DNA from: Streptantibioticus parmotrematis
GTDB taxonomy: Bacteria; Actinomycetota; Actinomycetes; Streptomycetales; Streptomycetaceae
Direction of reading: 5' to 3'
Length of the DNA: 64,000 nt
NCBI RefSeq assembly: GCF_019890615.1
Contig: NZ_JAINVZ010000024.1
Location: 48,634 to 112,633, forward strand
The notes under the pieces are model-generated. The model was not told the DNA's origin. It ran no database searches and worked only from the letters and a program-made list of their open reading frames with translations. The translations under genes and the position numbers were made by a program. Below are positions 7,998 through 16,382 of the stretch, one piece after another (within the stretch, counting starts at the first letter, position 1; the number at the start of each line of letters is the position of its first letter).

Positions 7998-9653
7998 GTG
8001 CCCCGCGACTACCATTTCGCCGATCTCGTCTTCACCGGCGGTCCCGTCTACACCGTCGACCCCGCCCGTTCCTGGGCCGACGCCGTCGCCGTCCGCGACG
8101 GGCGCATCGTCGTGGTCGGCGGCGAGCACGACGTCAGCCACCTCGTCGGCGCCGGTACCGAGGTCGTCGACCTCACCGGAAAGCTGCTGCTCCCCGGTTT
8201 CCAGGACGCCCACGTCCACCCCGTGCTGGCCGGGACGACCCGGCGCACCTGCGACCTGCACGACCTCGAGGAAGCCCAGGACTACGTCGCCGCCGTCGCC
8301 GCCTACGCCGCCGCCCACCCCGACCGCCCATGGATCACCGGGGGCGGCTGGAGCATGGAGGCGTTCCCCGGCGGCACCCCGCACCGCGCACTGCTCGACG
8401 GCGTCGTTCCCGACCGGCCCGTGGCCCTGCCCAACCGCGACGGCCACGGCGTCTGGGCCAACACCCGTGCCCTGGAGATCGCCGGAATCACTCACGACAC
8501 CCCCGACCCGGCCGACGGGCGGATCGAGCGCGACGCCGACGGCGCCCCCACCGGGATGCTCCAGGAAGGCGCCGCGGAACTGGTGACCCGGCACATCCCG
8601 GCCACCTCGGAGCGGGACTTCTACGAGGGGCTCCTCGAAGGCCAGCGCTACCTGCACGGCTTCGGCATCACCGGCTGGCAGGACGCCGCGGTCGGCCAGG
8701 CGTTCGCACCCGGCGACGTCTACGGCGCCTACCTCGCCGCCGCCGAGGACGGCTCTCTCACCGCCCGGGTCCGCGCGGCCCAGTGGTGGGACCGCGAGGG
8801 CGGCATGGAGCAGTTGCCGCAGTTCCTCGCCCGTCGCGAGGAGGCACGGGTGGGCCGCTTCAGCGCGGGCAGCGTCAAGATGATGCTGGACGGCGTCGCG
8901 GAGAACCACACCGCCGCCATGCTGGAGCCCTACCTCGACGGCTGCGGTTGCTCCAGCGGCACGTCCGGTCTGGACTTCATCGACCCCGAAAAGCTCCGCC
9001 GGTACGTCAGCACACTCGACGCGGAAGGCTTCCAGGTCCATTTCCACGCCCTCGGCGACCGCGCCGTGCGCGTCGCCCTCGACGCCGTCGAGGAGGCCCT
9101 GCGCCGCAACGGCCGTCGCGGCAACCGCCATCACCTGGCGCACCTCCAGGTCGTGCACCCCGACGACATCCCCCGCTTCCGCGCCCTCGGCGCGACCGCC
9201 AACATGCAGCCGCTGTGGGCCATGCACGAGCCGCAGATGGACGAGCTCACCATCCCCTTCCTCGGCGAGGACCGGGCCGCCTGGCAGTACCCCTTCGGTT
9301 CGCTCGCCCGCTCCGGCGCGATGCTCGCCGCCGGCAGCGACTGGTCCGTGAGCACCCCCGACGTGATGCTCGGCGTCCACGTCGCCGTCAACCGTCGCGG
9401 TCCCGGCGGGGACGACGATCGTGTCCTCGGCCCGCAGGAGTGCCTCGACCTCGGCACCGCCCTCGCCGCCTACACGGCCGGTGCCGCGCGGGTGAACCAC
9501 CTCGACGCCGACACCGGGTCCGTGCAGACCGGCAAGTACGCCGATCTGGTCGTGCTCGACCGCGATCCCTTCGCCGGGCCGAGCGGCGCCATCGGCGAGA
9601 CGCGGGTGCTGCGTACCTACGTCGAGGGCGCACTCGTCCACGCCGCGCAGTAG
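7998..9653 (+). CDS. Amidohydrolase family 3 (YtcJ-like) metal-dependent hydrolase
   Basis: 551 residues from GTG 7998 with ACGGAGGA upstream. The fold is the metal-dependent amidohydrolase type: an N-terminal beta-sandwich, then the metal motif DAHVHP (His72, His74). Next come the GSVKMMLDG segment, HFHALGDRAV, HHLAHLQVVHP and a late catalytic-type Asp in AAGSDWSVSTPD. It ends with YADLVVLDRDPF, where the sandwich domain resumes. There is no signal peptide, so it is cytoplasmic. It leads an operon with a dipeptide/nickel-type uptake system under a TetR operator, suggesting that an imported amide or peptide-like compound is hydrolysed. The true substrate cannot be read from the sequence. Confidence 0.88.
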   Translation: MPRDYHFADLVFTGGPVYTVDPARSWADAVAVRDGRIVVVGGEHDVSHLVGAGTEVVDLTGKLLLPGFQDAHVHPVLAGTTRRTCDLHDLEEAQDYVAAVAAYAAAHPDRPWITGGGWSMEAFPGGTPHRALLDGVVPDRPVALPNRDGHGVWANTRALEIAGITHDTPDPADGRIERDADGAPTGMLQEGAAELVTRHIPATSERDFYEGLLEGQRYLHGFGITGWQDAAVGQAFAPGDVYGAYLAAAEDGSLTARVRAAQWWDREGGMEQLPQFLARREEARVGRFSAGSVKMMLDGVAENHTAAMLEPYLDGCGCSSGTSGLDFIDPEKLRRYVSTLDAEGFQVHFHALGDRAVRVALDAVEEALRRNGRRGNRHHLAHLQVVHPDDIPRFRALGATANMQPLWAMHEPQMDELTIPFLGEDRAAWQYPFGSLARSGAMLAAGSDWSVSTPDVMLGVHVAVNRRGPGGDDDRVLGPQECLDLGTALAAYTAGAARVNHLDADTGSVQTGKYADLVVLDRDPFAGPSGAIGETRVLRTYVEGALVHAAQ

Positions 9654-9702
9654 CCGGCGTGGAGCAGCCGGCTTCAAACCGCCCACTGTGAAGAGAGGCA
9701 CC

Positions 9703-11358
9703 ATGGTGCACGCAAGAACCCTGCGCGCCGCACTCCCTTTCGCCGCCGTCGCCCTGCTCGCCGGCGCCTGCGACGCCTCCGGCAGCCCTGTCGCCGCGAC
9801 CGGGGCCACGAGCAACTTCAGCGGCACCCAGGTCACCACCGCTCCCGGCAGGGGGCAGCTGTCCGGTCTCAACTGGTACGGCGACTACCGTGCCCCCTAT
9901 TCCGAGGATCCGCTCAAGACCGCCGACTACCCGGAGGAGACCGTCCTCGGCAACGTCTGCGAGCCACTGCTGCGCACCGGTGCCGACTACAGCCTCCACC
10001 CCGGGATCGCCGAAAGCTGGTCGCAGCGCGACGCGGAGCACTTGATCCTCGACCTCGACCCGCGTGCCACGTTCAGCGACGGGCATCCCGTCACCACCGC
10101 GGACGTCGTCTACAGCCTGCTGCGCAATCAGAACCCGGACGAGGCCAGCAACTACGCCGACTCCTACAACGACGTCGTCTCCGTCAAGGCCACCGGTACC
10201 GAACAGGTCACCATCACCTTCAGCAAGCCCGACTACCTGTTCGTACGCAACCTCGGCATCCTCGCCGGGGCAGTCGTCGAGAAGGAGTTCGCGGTCAAGG
10301 CGGGCCAGCGTTTCGGCAACGCCGACACCGGCGTGGTCTGCTCCGGCCCGTACACCATCGCGTCGTTCGACGGCACCAACTCCATGGTGCTGAAACGTGA
10401 TCCGGCCTACTGGGACCACAGCCACGCGGGCAAGGCCGCGACCATCACCTTCAAGTTCCTCTCCGATCCCGCCGCGATAGCCAACGCGCTCACCTCCGGC
10501 AGTCTCAACGGCGCCTTCGACCTGCCTCCCTCCACCCTCTCCCGGCTCAGCAAAACCGCCGACGGCAAGCTCTACGTCGGAGCCGCGGGCTCCACCACCC
10601 AGAACATCGACCTGATCATCTCCCGGTTCACCGGCGCGTTCGCCGACGTCCGGGTCCGCCAGGCGCTGTCCCTGGCCATAGACCGCGACGGCATCGCACG
10701 GACCCTCTTCTACGGCGCGGCCGACCCGCTCTACTCCGTCGCGGGCCCCGGCTTCTGGGAGACCAGCCCCGCCAAGTCCGTCTACGCCGCCGCCTACCAG
10801 AAGCTGGTGCGGCCGCCCGACACCGGCGCCGCCACCAAGCTGGTCAAGGAAGCCGGCGCCACCGGGAAGCAGATCACCATCGGCTACGCGGCCGACAGCC
10901 CCACGCAGGCACAGATCGCCCAGGTGCTCCAGCAGACCGGCGACTCGATCGGCCTCAAGGTGAGGATCGTCGGCCTGCCGGACCAGCAGTACGGCAACCT
11001 CTTCATCACCCCCAAGGCCCGCGCCGCCTACGACTCCTTCCTCACCATCAACTACCTGGAGTATCCCGAGGCCGCGAACATGTACCAGAGCTACGCCGCC
11101 AAGACCGGCGCGCAGAACTTCAACGGCTACACCGACCCCACCGTCGAGGCCGACCTGTCCAAGGCCCAAGGCGCCCAGGACCCGCGGCGGCGCGCCCAGT
11201 ACGTGACCCAGGCCCAGGCGGTCCTCGCCCGTGCCCTGCCCTGGATCCCCATCGTGGCGCCCCGCGCCCTGCTGTTCCAGAACAACGACGTCACCGGCGC
11301 CCCCCTCACCTTCTCCTACATGGACAACGCGTGGGCCGCCGCCATGGGTGCGCCCTGA
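9703..11358 (+). CDS. ABC transporter substrate-binding lipoprotein, family 5
   Basis: 551 residues from ATG 9703. GTG 9688 is possible but has no ribosome site, while AGAGAGG precedes 9703. The signal peptide ends in a lipobox-like LLAGAC (Cys about 23), so the protein is probably a lipid-anchored extracellular receptor. Family 5 (peptide/nickel) landmarks are VLGNVCEPLLR, ATFSDGHPVTTADVVYSL, GPYTIASFDGTN, RVRQALSLAIDRDGIA and RALPWIPI. Its stop overlaps the next permease start by one base (TGATG), so translation is coupled. It should feed the permeases and ATPase downstream, but that set is damaged. Confidence 0.92.
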   Translation: MVHARTLRAALPFAAVALLAGACDASGSPVAATGATSNFSGTQVTTAPGRGQLSGLNWYGDYRAPYSEDPLKTADYPEETVLGNVCEPLLRTGADYSLHPGIAESWSQRDAEHLILDLDPRATFSDGHPVTTADVVYSLLRNQNPDEASNYADSYNDVVSVKATGTEQVTITFSKPDYLFVRNLGILAGAVVEKEFAVKAGQRFGNADTGVVCSGPYTIASFDGTNSMVLKRDPAYWDHSHAGKAATITFKFLSDPAAIANALTSGSLNGAFDLPPSTLSRLSKTADGKLYVGAAGSTTQNIDLIISRFTGAFADVRVRQALSLAIDRDGIARTLFYGAADPLYSVAGPGFWETSPAKSVYAAAYQKLVRPPDTGAATKLVKEAGATGKQITIGYAADSPTQAQIAQVLQQTGDSIGLKVRIVGLPDQQYGNLFITPKARAAYDSFLTINYLEYPEAANMYQSYAAKTGAQNFNGYTDPTVEADLSKAQGAQDPRRRAQYVTQAQAVLARALPWIPIVAPRALLFQNNDVTGAPLTFSYMDNAWAAAMGAP

Positions 11359-12305
11359 TGGGCCGCCTGCTGCTGCACCGCCTCGGCGGACTGGCCGTCA
11401 CCCTGCTGCTGTCCAGCATGGCGATCTTCGGCAGCCTCTACCTCGCTCCCGGCAGCCCCGAGGACGTCCTGTTCGGCAGCCGCGCTCCCTCCGCCGCGGC
11501 CCGCGCCGCGGTGGCTCGCGAACTGCACCTCGACCGGCCCCTGCCGGTGCGCTACTGGGACTGGCTCACCGGCGTGCTCCACGGCGACCTCGGCCGTTCC
11601 ATGGTCACGGGCCAGCCCGTCACCAGCCGCCTCGGCCACGGACTCGGCGTCACGCTCGCCCTCGTCGCCCTCAGCATGATCCTGGTCCTGCTGTTCGGGC
11701 TCGGCCTCGGCACCGCCGCCGCACTCCGACCCGGCGCCGTGGACGCCGCGACCAACGCGCTCACCTCGGTGTCCGTCACCGTGCCCCCGTTCGTCGCCTC
11801 CACCCTGCTCATCTCGGTGTTCGCGGTGCGCCTCGACTGGTTCCCGGCCTCCGGCATCGGGACGGGCGCCGGCGGCGAGATCCGCGGCCTGCTCCTGCCC
11901 GCGTGCGCGCTCGCGATCACCAACTGCGCGTTCCTCGCCCGCGTCACCCGCAACGCACTGCGCGAACAACTGGAGCGAGAACACGTCCAGACCGCACTCG
12001 TCCGCGGCCTGCCCCGGTGGGTGGTGCTCCGCGACCACGTGTTCCGCAACGCCCTGCCCCCCATCCTCACCGCGGTCTCGCTCCTCACCTCCGGGACGTT
12101 CGCCACCACCCTGGTCGTCGAGACCGCCTTCGCCGTCCCCGGCATCGGCCAGCTCACCATCACCTCCGTCGCGCAGAAGGACTTCCCGGTGGTGCAGGCC
12201 GTCTCGCTTCTCCTGGTCGCCGCCTTCGTCATCTGCAACGCCCTCAGCGACCTCGGCCACGCCCTGATCGACCCGCGGCTGCGCACCGCCGGGAGGACCA
12301 CATGA
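11358..12305 (+). CDS. ABC transporter permease, DppB-like
   Basis: 315 residues from ATG 11358, overlapping the receptor gene. It shows the DppB-type N-terminal membrane helix, APGSPEDVLFGSRAPS and HLDRPLPVRYWDWLTGVLHGDLG. The inner-membrane permease signature includes ARVTRNALREQLEREHVQTALVRGLP and NALPPILTAVSLL, where the coupling EAA-like loop lies. VVETAFAVPGIGQL and IDPRLR close the protein. It appears intact and full length. The next start overlaps its stop (ATGA), the usual DppB-DppC arrangement. Confidence 0.93.
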   Translation: MGRLLLHRLGGLAVTLLLSSMAIFGSLYLAPGSPEDVLFGSRAPSAAARAAVARELHLDRPLPVRYWDWLTGVLHGDLGRSMVTGQPVTSRLGHGLGVTLALVALSMILVLLFGLGLGTAAALRPGAVDAATNALTSVSVTVPPFVASTLLISVFAVRLDWFPASGIGTGAGGEIRGLLLPACALAITNCAFLARVTRNALREQLEREHVQTALVRGLPRWVVLRDHVFRNALPPILTAVSLLTSGTFATTLVVETAFAVPGIGQLTITSVAQKDFPVVQAVSLLLVAAFVICNALSDLGHALIDPRLRTAGRTT

Positions 12306-12694
12306 CCGCCACGCCCACCGACCTCTCCGCCACCGCCACCGCCTCCCCACCGCCCGTGCCGCCCACTCGCCGGGCCCGGCTGCTGACGGCACTCGGGCCG
12401 ACCGGCATCGCGGCCGCGGTCTTCCTGACCGTGGTGCTGGCCGTCGCCGCGGCCGCACCGCTGCTCGCACCCAGCGCCCCCGACCTCCCGTCCCTGCTCG
12501 ACGCCTACGCCGGACCCTCGGGCGCTCACCTGCTCGGCACCGACGGCATCGGCCGGGACATCCTGTCCCGGCTGCTCTACGGCCACGTCCGACCCGTGTG
12601 CCGCCAGGCCCGCCCCGAGCTGGAACCGGTCCGGGGCGGCCTGGTGCGCTGTCACCGAGCCATCGAGATCGACGTTCAGGAGACGAAGGCATGA
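12302..12694 (+). pseudogene. DppC permease start fused in frame to a DppD ATPase tail (internal deletion)
   Basis: 130 codons from ATG 12302. Residues 1-94 are a normal DppC beginning: one membrane helix (IAAAVFLTVVLAVAAAAPLLA), then HLLGTDGIGRDILSRLLYG. The whole membrane permease core that should follow is missing. Residues 95-130 (HVRPVCRQARPELEPV, GGLVRCHRAIE) instead match the Cys-rich C-terminal tail of DppD/OppD ATPases. The stop overlaps the next ATPase start as ATGA, as a real dppD stop would. I infer one in-frame deletion around 12581-12590 that removed most of dppC and dppD. A misassembly would look the same. The product cannot work as a permease. Confidence 0.82.
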
Positions 12695-13497
12695 GCGTGG
12701 ACGCCGTGTCAGTGTCCGGCCTCAGCAAGACCTTCAGGGTGCCGGACGGCAAGGGCGGCCACATCCGCCACATGGCCGTCGACCAGGTCACGTTCGCGGT
12801 CGAGGCGGGCGGCTCGCTGGGGATCGTCGGGGAGTCCGGCTCGGGCAAGACCACCATCGCCCGGATGCTCGTCGGCCTGGAACGCGCCAGTGGCGGCAGC
12901 ATGACCGTCCTCGGCCGCGACCGCTCGACCCCGACCCGGCGCGCGGTGGAGCGCAATCGCAGGGCGCGAGAACTGCAGATCGTCTTCCAGGACCCCTACA
13001 CCTCGCTCGACCCCAGCCAGAGCGCCCGCGCGGCGGTCGACGAAGTACTGCGGCACCATGCGAAGCTGACCGCTGGTCAACGCCCGACCCGTACAGCGGC
13101 CTTGATGGAACAGGTCGGCCTGACCGAGCGCCAGGCCGATGCCCGTCCGCGTGACCTGTCCGGCGGCCAGCGACAGCGTGTCGCCATCGCCCGTGCGCTC
13201 GCGGCCGAGCCCAGGGTGCTGATCCTGGACGAGGCCGTCTCGGCCCTCGACGTGTCCATCCAGGCGCAGATCGTCAATCTGCTGGCGGACATCCGGGCCG
13301 CGACGGGCATGGCCTACCTCCTGATCTCGCACGACCTCGCCGTGGTCAGGCAGTTGTGCGACGCCGTCCTGGTGCTGCGGCGCGGAAAGGTGGTCGAACA
13401 GGGGAGCTGTGGGCAGGTCCTTGACGCCCCGGTCGAGGACTACACGAGGAGGCTGCGTGCCGCCGTTCCGGTGCCGGGCTGGCGCCCCGGGTCCTGA
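12691..13497 (+). CDS. ABC transporter ATP-binding protein, DppF/OppF-like
   Basis: 268 residues from ATG 12691 with AGGAG eight bases upstream. Walker A is GESGSGKTT (Lys53). The Q-loop segment is IVFQDPYTSLDP, the signature is LSGGQRQRVAIARALA, Walker B is VLILDEAVSALD, and LISHDLAVV gives the switch histidine. The peptide-transporter ATPase subfamily fits its place at the end of the operon. It is intact, but its normal DppD partner is reduced to a tail and DppC to a stub. Transport by this operon alone is therefore unlikely unless partner subunits come from elsewhere. Confidence 0.92.
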   Translation: MSVDAVSVSGLSKTFRVPDGKGGHIRHMAVDQVTFAVEAGGSLGIVGESGSGKTTIARMLVGLERASGGSMTVLGRDRSTPTRRAVERNRRARELQIVFQDPYTSLDPSQSARAAVDEVLRHHAKLTAGQRPTRTAALMEQVGLTERQADARPRDLSGGQRQRVAIARALAAEPRVLILDEAVSALDVSIQAQIVNLLADIRAATGMAYLLISHDLAVVRQLCDAVLVLRRGKVVEQGSCGQVLDAPVEDYTRRLRAAVPVPGWRPGS

Positions 13498-13561
13498 CGC
13501 CACCGTCAGCCTTGTGCCGCGAGTCCACGAAGCGCAGGGATGAGGCACGCCGGGCGGCGGG

Positions 13562-14503
13562 TCAGTCCAGGACGATGTCGCCGGTGCGGGACTCCACCGC
13601 GTCGAGGGAGCGGAGGGTCGCCGCGTCCAGGCGCAGGGAGCCGACGGCGACGTTGGCCTCCAGGTGGGCGGGGTCGGCGGTGCCGGGGATGAGGATCGTG
13701 TTCGGGGTGTGGTGGAGCAGCCACGCCAGGCCGATCTGCGCCGGGCTCACGTCCAGGGACTTCGCCGCTTCGAGCACCTCGGGGGTGTCGGTCACCTTGG
13801 GCAGGCCGGGGAACGAGCCGCCCAGCGGGAAGAACGGCACCCACGCGATGCCCTGTTCGACGCAGAGCCGCAGCAGTTCCTCGTCCTGCCGGGACACCAG
13901 GCTGTAGGAGTTCTGCACGCACACGACGCCGACCGGCAGGGCGCGGCGCACGGTCTCCAGCGAGACGGCGCTCAGGCCGATCGCGCCGATCTTGCCCTCG
14001 TCGCGCAGCGCGGTCATCACCGCGAGCTGGTCGTCGAGGCCGACGACCTGGTCGCCCTCGGCGCGCAGTCCGGGGCCGGAGTCGGCGCGGCGCAGGTTGA
14101 CGACCGGAATGCGGTCGAGGCCGAGGCTGCGGAGGTTGTCCTCGACGCCCGCGCGCAGTTCCTCGGGGCGCTGGGCGAGGCGCAACGGGATACGGCCGCC
14201 GGGGTCGGGGGTGGCGCCGACCTTGCTGACGACGGTGACGCCGTCGTCGTCACCGAAGGCGTCGCGGATGACCTCGTTGACGAAGCCGTTGCCGTAGAAC
14301 TGGGCGGTGTCGACGTGGTTCACGCCCAGCTCGACGGCGCGCCGCAGCAGGGCCACGGCGGCGTCGCGGTCGCCTTCGAGGCGTTCGAGCTGCATCGCGC
14401 CGAAGCCGACGCGGGTCAGCGCGAGGCCGCCGACGTCCACGGTGCCGCCGACGCGGGCGGTGGAGGTCCCTTCGGGGGTCCCTGCGGGGGTTTCTTCGGG
14501 CAT
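13562..14503 (-). CDS. Aldo/keto reductase
   Basis: 313 residues from ATG 14503 with GAGGGAGGA upstream. It is an NADPH-type (alpha/beta)8 oxidoreductase. Landmarks are GFGAMQLE, VNHVDTAQFYGNGFVNE (Asp65, Tyr70), VVSKVG (Lys94), GKIGAIGLSAVSL, QNSYSLVSRQDEELL and LLHHTPNTILIPGT. The fourth residue of the classical tetrad, a His after strand 4, is not apparent: the segment reads PVVNLRRADSG. It is divergent from a TetR gene with two shared operator-like palindromes, so it is probably that regulator's target. The substrate is unknown. Confidence 0.9.
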   Translation of the reverse strand: MPEETPAGTPEGTSTARVGGTVDVGGLALTRVGFGAMQLERLEGDRDAAVALLRRAVELGVNHVDTAQFYGNGFVNEVIRDAFGDDDGVTVVSKVGATPDPGGRIPLRLAQRPEELRAGVEDNLRSLGLDRIPVVNLRRADSGPGLRAEGDQVVGLDDQLAVMTALRDEGKIGAIGLSAVSLETVRRALPVGVVCVQNSYSLVSRQDEELLRLCVEQGIAWVPFFPLGGSFPGLPKVTDTPEVLEAAKSLDVSPAQIGLAWLLHHTPNTILIPGTADPAHLEANVAVGSLRLDAATLRSLDAVESRTGDIVLD

Positions 14504-14546
14504 GACAGACGTCCTCCCTCATGAGAGTCATGAGACGATGAGGTAA

Positions 14547-14599
14547 GCGGAGAAGCCTCCGCATTTCGACTGTAGCAGCTTTACCGGAGGTTCCTCCGC
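14547..14599. promoter_or_regulatory. Two matching palindromic operators between aldo/keto reductase and TetR genes
   Basis: GCGGAGAAGCCTCCGC (14547-14562) and CCGGAGGTTCCTCCGC (14584-14599) share a GCGGAG-N-CCTCCG-type plan. The second matches on its reverse strand. Their centres are 37 bp apart. Such twin 16-bp sites are typical of TetR operators; assignment to the adjacent regulator is inferred. Confidence 0.7.
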
Positions 14600-14600
14600 T

Positions 14601-15314
14601 TTGACTGGCGCCGAATCCTCGTCCACCCCCGGCACCGGCCCCGCGCCGGGGGCGCGCAAGCGTGCCGCCCGGGCCGACGCCCTGCGCAACCGGGACAAGC
14701 TCGTCGCGGCCGCCCGCGCCGCCTTCACGGCCTCCGGCGACACGACCCCGCTGGAAGCCGTCGCGCGCGACGCCGGGGTGGGCATCGGCACCCTCTACCG
14801 CCACTTCCCCACCCGCGAGGCGCTGGTCGAGGCGGTCTACGCGGCCGAGCTGGACGACGTCACCGGCAGCGTCCCCCGCCTGATCGCCGAGCTGCCGCCG
14901 GTGGACGCGCTGCGCGCGTGGATGCGGCGGTACGCGGCGTTCGTCGCCACCAAGCGGGGCATGGCCGACGTCCTGCGCGCGGGCTGGGCCTCCGGCCGCA
15001 TCGCCACCCCCGACACCCGCCGCCGGATCGGCGAGGCCATCGGCACGCTGCTGGCCCGCGGCGCCGAGGAGGGCACGATCCGCGACGACGTCGCCGCGGA
15101 CGACGTCACCGTGATGCTGCTGGGCATCTTCCTGACCGCGGCCACCACCGAGGCCCCCGAGCAGACCGAACGCCTGCTGGACCTGGTGATCGACGCACTG
15201 CGGCCGCCCCTCAGCGGTCCCCGTCCGGACCCAACGCCCCCCGCAGCAGACGGGGATGGGGCTGGGGGATCTCGCCGAAGTCGGGGTTGTCCTCCGCCAC
15301 CGGCAGCTGGTTGA
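14601..15314 (+). CDS. TetR-family transcriptional regulator
   Basis: 237 residues from TTG 14601; the GGAGG of the operator doubles as the ribosome site ten bases upstream. The N-terminal helix-turn-helix reads RDKLVAAARAAFTASG, LEAVARDAGVGIGTLYRHFPTREALVEAVY. A helical ligand domain follows, ending with LLDLVIDALRPPL. The last ~35 residues are a Pro/Gly/Arg-rich tail encoded by sequence that overlaps the convergent gene by 104 bp, so the tail may be a by-product of readthrough into that gene. It is probably the autoregulated repressor of the divergent aldo/keto reductase. Confidence 0.87.
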   Translation: MTGAESSSTPGTGPAPGARKRAARADALRNRDKLVAAARAAFTASGDTTPLEAVARDAGVGIGTLYRHFPTREALVEAVYAAELDDVTGSVPRLIAELPPVDALRAWMRRYAAFVATKRGMADVLRAGWASGRIATPDTRRRIGEAIGTLLARGAEEGTIRDDVAADDVTVMLLGIFLTAATTEAPEQTERLLDLVIDALRPPLSGPRPDPTPPAADGDGAGGSRRSRGCPPPPAAG

Positions 15315-15870
15315 TCACCACTTCCACCGCGGTCGGCAGCGCGGGGGCCAAGCCGTGGTGACAGCGGGCCAGGATGTCGCGGCGGGTGGCGTCGGACAGC
15401 AGCGGGCGGGCCGAGCGCAGCGGGGGCGCGGGGCTGGGCGGGCGGTGGGCGAGTTCGGCCGCCCAGGCGCGCCAGTAGTCCGCGTCGCCCTCCTCACCGA
15501 GGTGCAGGTGGTGCAGGTGCAGGCAGTACGCCGAGGTGCGGCAGCCCGAGCCGGCGGCGAACCGCCACCAGAACTCCGCCGCGTCGCGCCGCCCGGTGGC
15601 GTACAGCAGGGCGGCGAAGACCTCGGCGCCTTCCGGGTGGATGCACCGGTCGTTGACCAGCAGGTCCAGGCCGCGCGAGGCCTCGGGGGCGTCGAGGGTG
15701 AGGGCGACCAGCAGGCCCAGTTCGAAGCGGGCCTGCTCGTTCTCGGTGAGGTGGTTGACGGGGGCCGCGGTGACGCGGTTCTCGCGGGCCTCGGCGATGC
15801 GGCGGGCGTGGGCGCGTTCCGGCAGCCGGACCACGACCGTGCCGCCCGCGGTCGCCCCGCGGGCCTTCAC
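15211..15870 (-). CDS. Hypothetical protein coupled to a sigma-factor-like gene
   Basis: 219 residues from GTG 15870 with GGGGAGGAG upstream. The GTG overlaps the stop of the sigma-like gene (GTGA), so the two are translationally coupled. I do not recognise a named family. The core looks like Sel1/TPR-type helical repeats (EVFAALLYATGRRDAAEFWWRFAAG, SAYCLHLHHLHLGEEGDADYW). Before them is a region with TENEQARFELGLLVALTLDA. The C-terminus has VEVVINQLPVAEDNPDFGEIPQP. No signal peptide or membrane segment is seen. A partner or regulator of the sigma-like protein is a guess from coupling alone. Confidence 0.75.
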   Translation of the reverse strand: MKARGATAGGTVVVRLPERAHARRIAEARENRVTAAPVNHLTENEQARFELGLLVALTLDAPEASRGLDLLVNDRCIHPEGAEVFAALLYATGRRDAAEFWWRFAAGSGCRTSAYCLHLHHLHLGEEGDADYWRAWAAELAHRPPSPAPPLRSARPLLSDATRRDILARCHHGLAPALPTAVEVVINQLPVAEDNPDFGEIPQPHPRLLRGALGPDGDR

Positions 15871-16382
15871 CGCTCCTCCCCGCGTCCGGCCACGCCCTCG
15901 GCCCCGAGCCGACGGGCCAGCCGCTCGTGGGCGTGCCGCAGGATCAAGTGGACGGCGCCCTCGGACCGGTCGAGGCAGGCGGCGATCGACGCGTCGTCCA
16001 GGGCGAGCACGTGGCGCAGGATCACGACGTCGCGCTGCCGGTCGGACAGCTCCATGACGGCCCGGTACAGGGCGGTCCCGTGCGCCTCCGCCTCGCCCGG
16101 CCCCGCTCCCGTCAGGTCCTTGAACGCGTCGAGCACGGTGGTGAACGTACGCGCCTCGACGCGCAGTTCGTGTCCGGCGGCCCAGTCGGCGACGTGGTGG
16201 TTGAGCAGCCGCCAGGCGTACGCGGCGGGCACGGCCTGTTTCAGGACGTAGCCGAAGGTCGCCTGTAACTCCTGCTCGACCGCGGCGACGACGAGTTCGG
16301 CGTCGGCGCGGTTGCCGAGCCTGACGTCGGCCAGGCCGAGCCAGGCGCGTTCGTGAGTGCGGCAGAACGCCTCGAACGTCAT
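15867..16382 (-). CDS. Sigma-70/ECF-like sigma factor
   Basis: 171 residues if ATG 16382 is used. No good ribosome site precedes it, and upstream in-frame GTG codons (for example 16421) are possible. The N-terminal half (FEAFCRTHERAWLGLADVRLGNRADAE) sits where region 2 belongs and is only loosely similar. The C-terminal half is a clear region 4 helix-turn-helix: LSDRQRDVVILRHVLALDDASIAACLDRSEGAVHLILRHAHERLARRL. It probably directs RNA polymerase to a small regulon, perhaps including its own operon. It is coupled to the downstream unknown gene; no anti-sigma membrane protein is adjacent. Confidence 0.75.
   Translation of the reverse strand: MTFEAFCRTHERAWLGLADVRLGNRADAELVVAAVEQELQATFGYVLKQAVPAAYAWRLLNHHVADWAAGHELRVEARTFTTVLDAFKDLTGAGPGEAEAHGTALYRAVMELSDRQRDVVILRHVLALDDASIAACLDRSEGAVHLILRHAHERLARRLGAEGVAGRGEER

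Noticed and set aside
12302..12694. The short dppC-dppD product as a genuine small membrane protein
   Set aside because: Both halves match fragments of longer known subunits, and the operon order predicts both full genes at this place.
12560..12700. Insertion sequence or transposon remnant at the deletion junction
   Set aside because: No terminal inverted repeats, target duplication or transposase fragment can be seen there.
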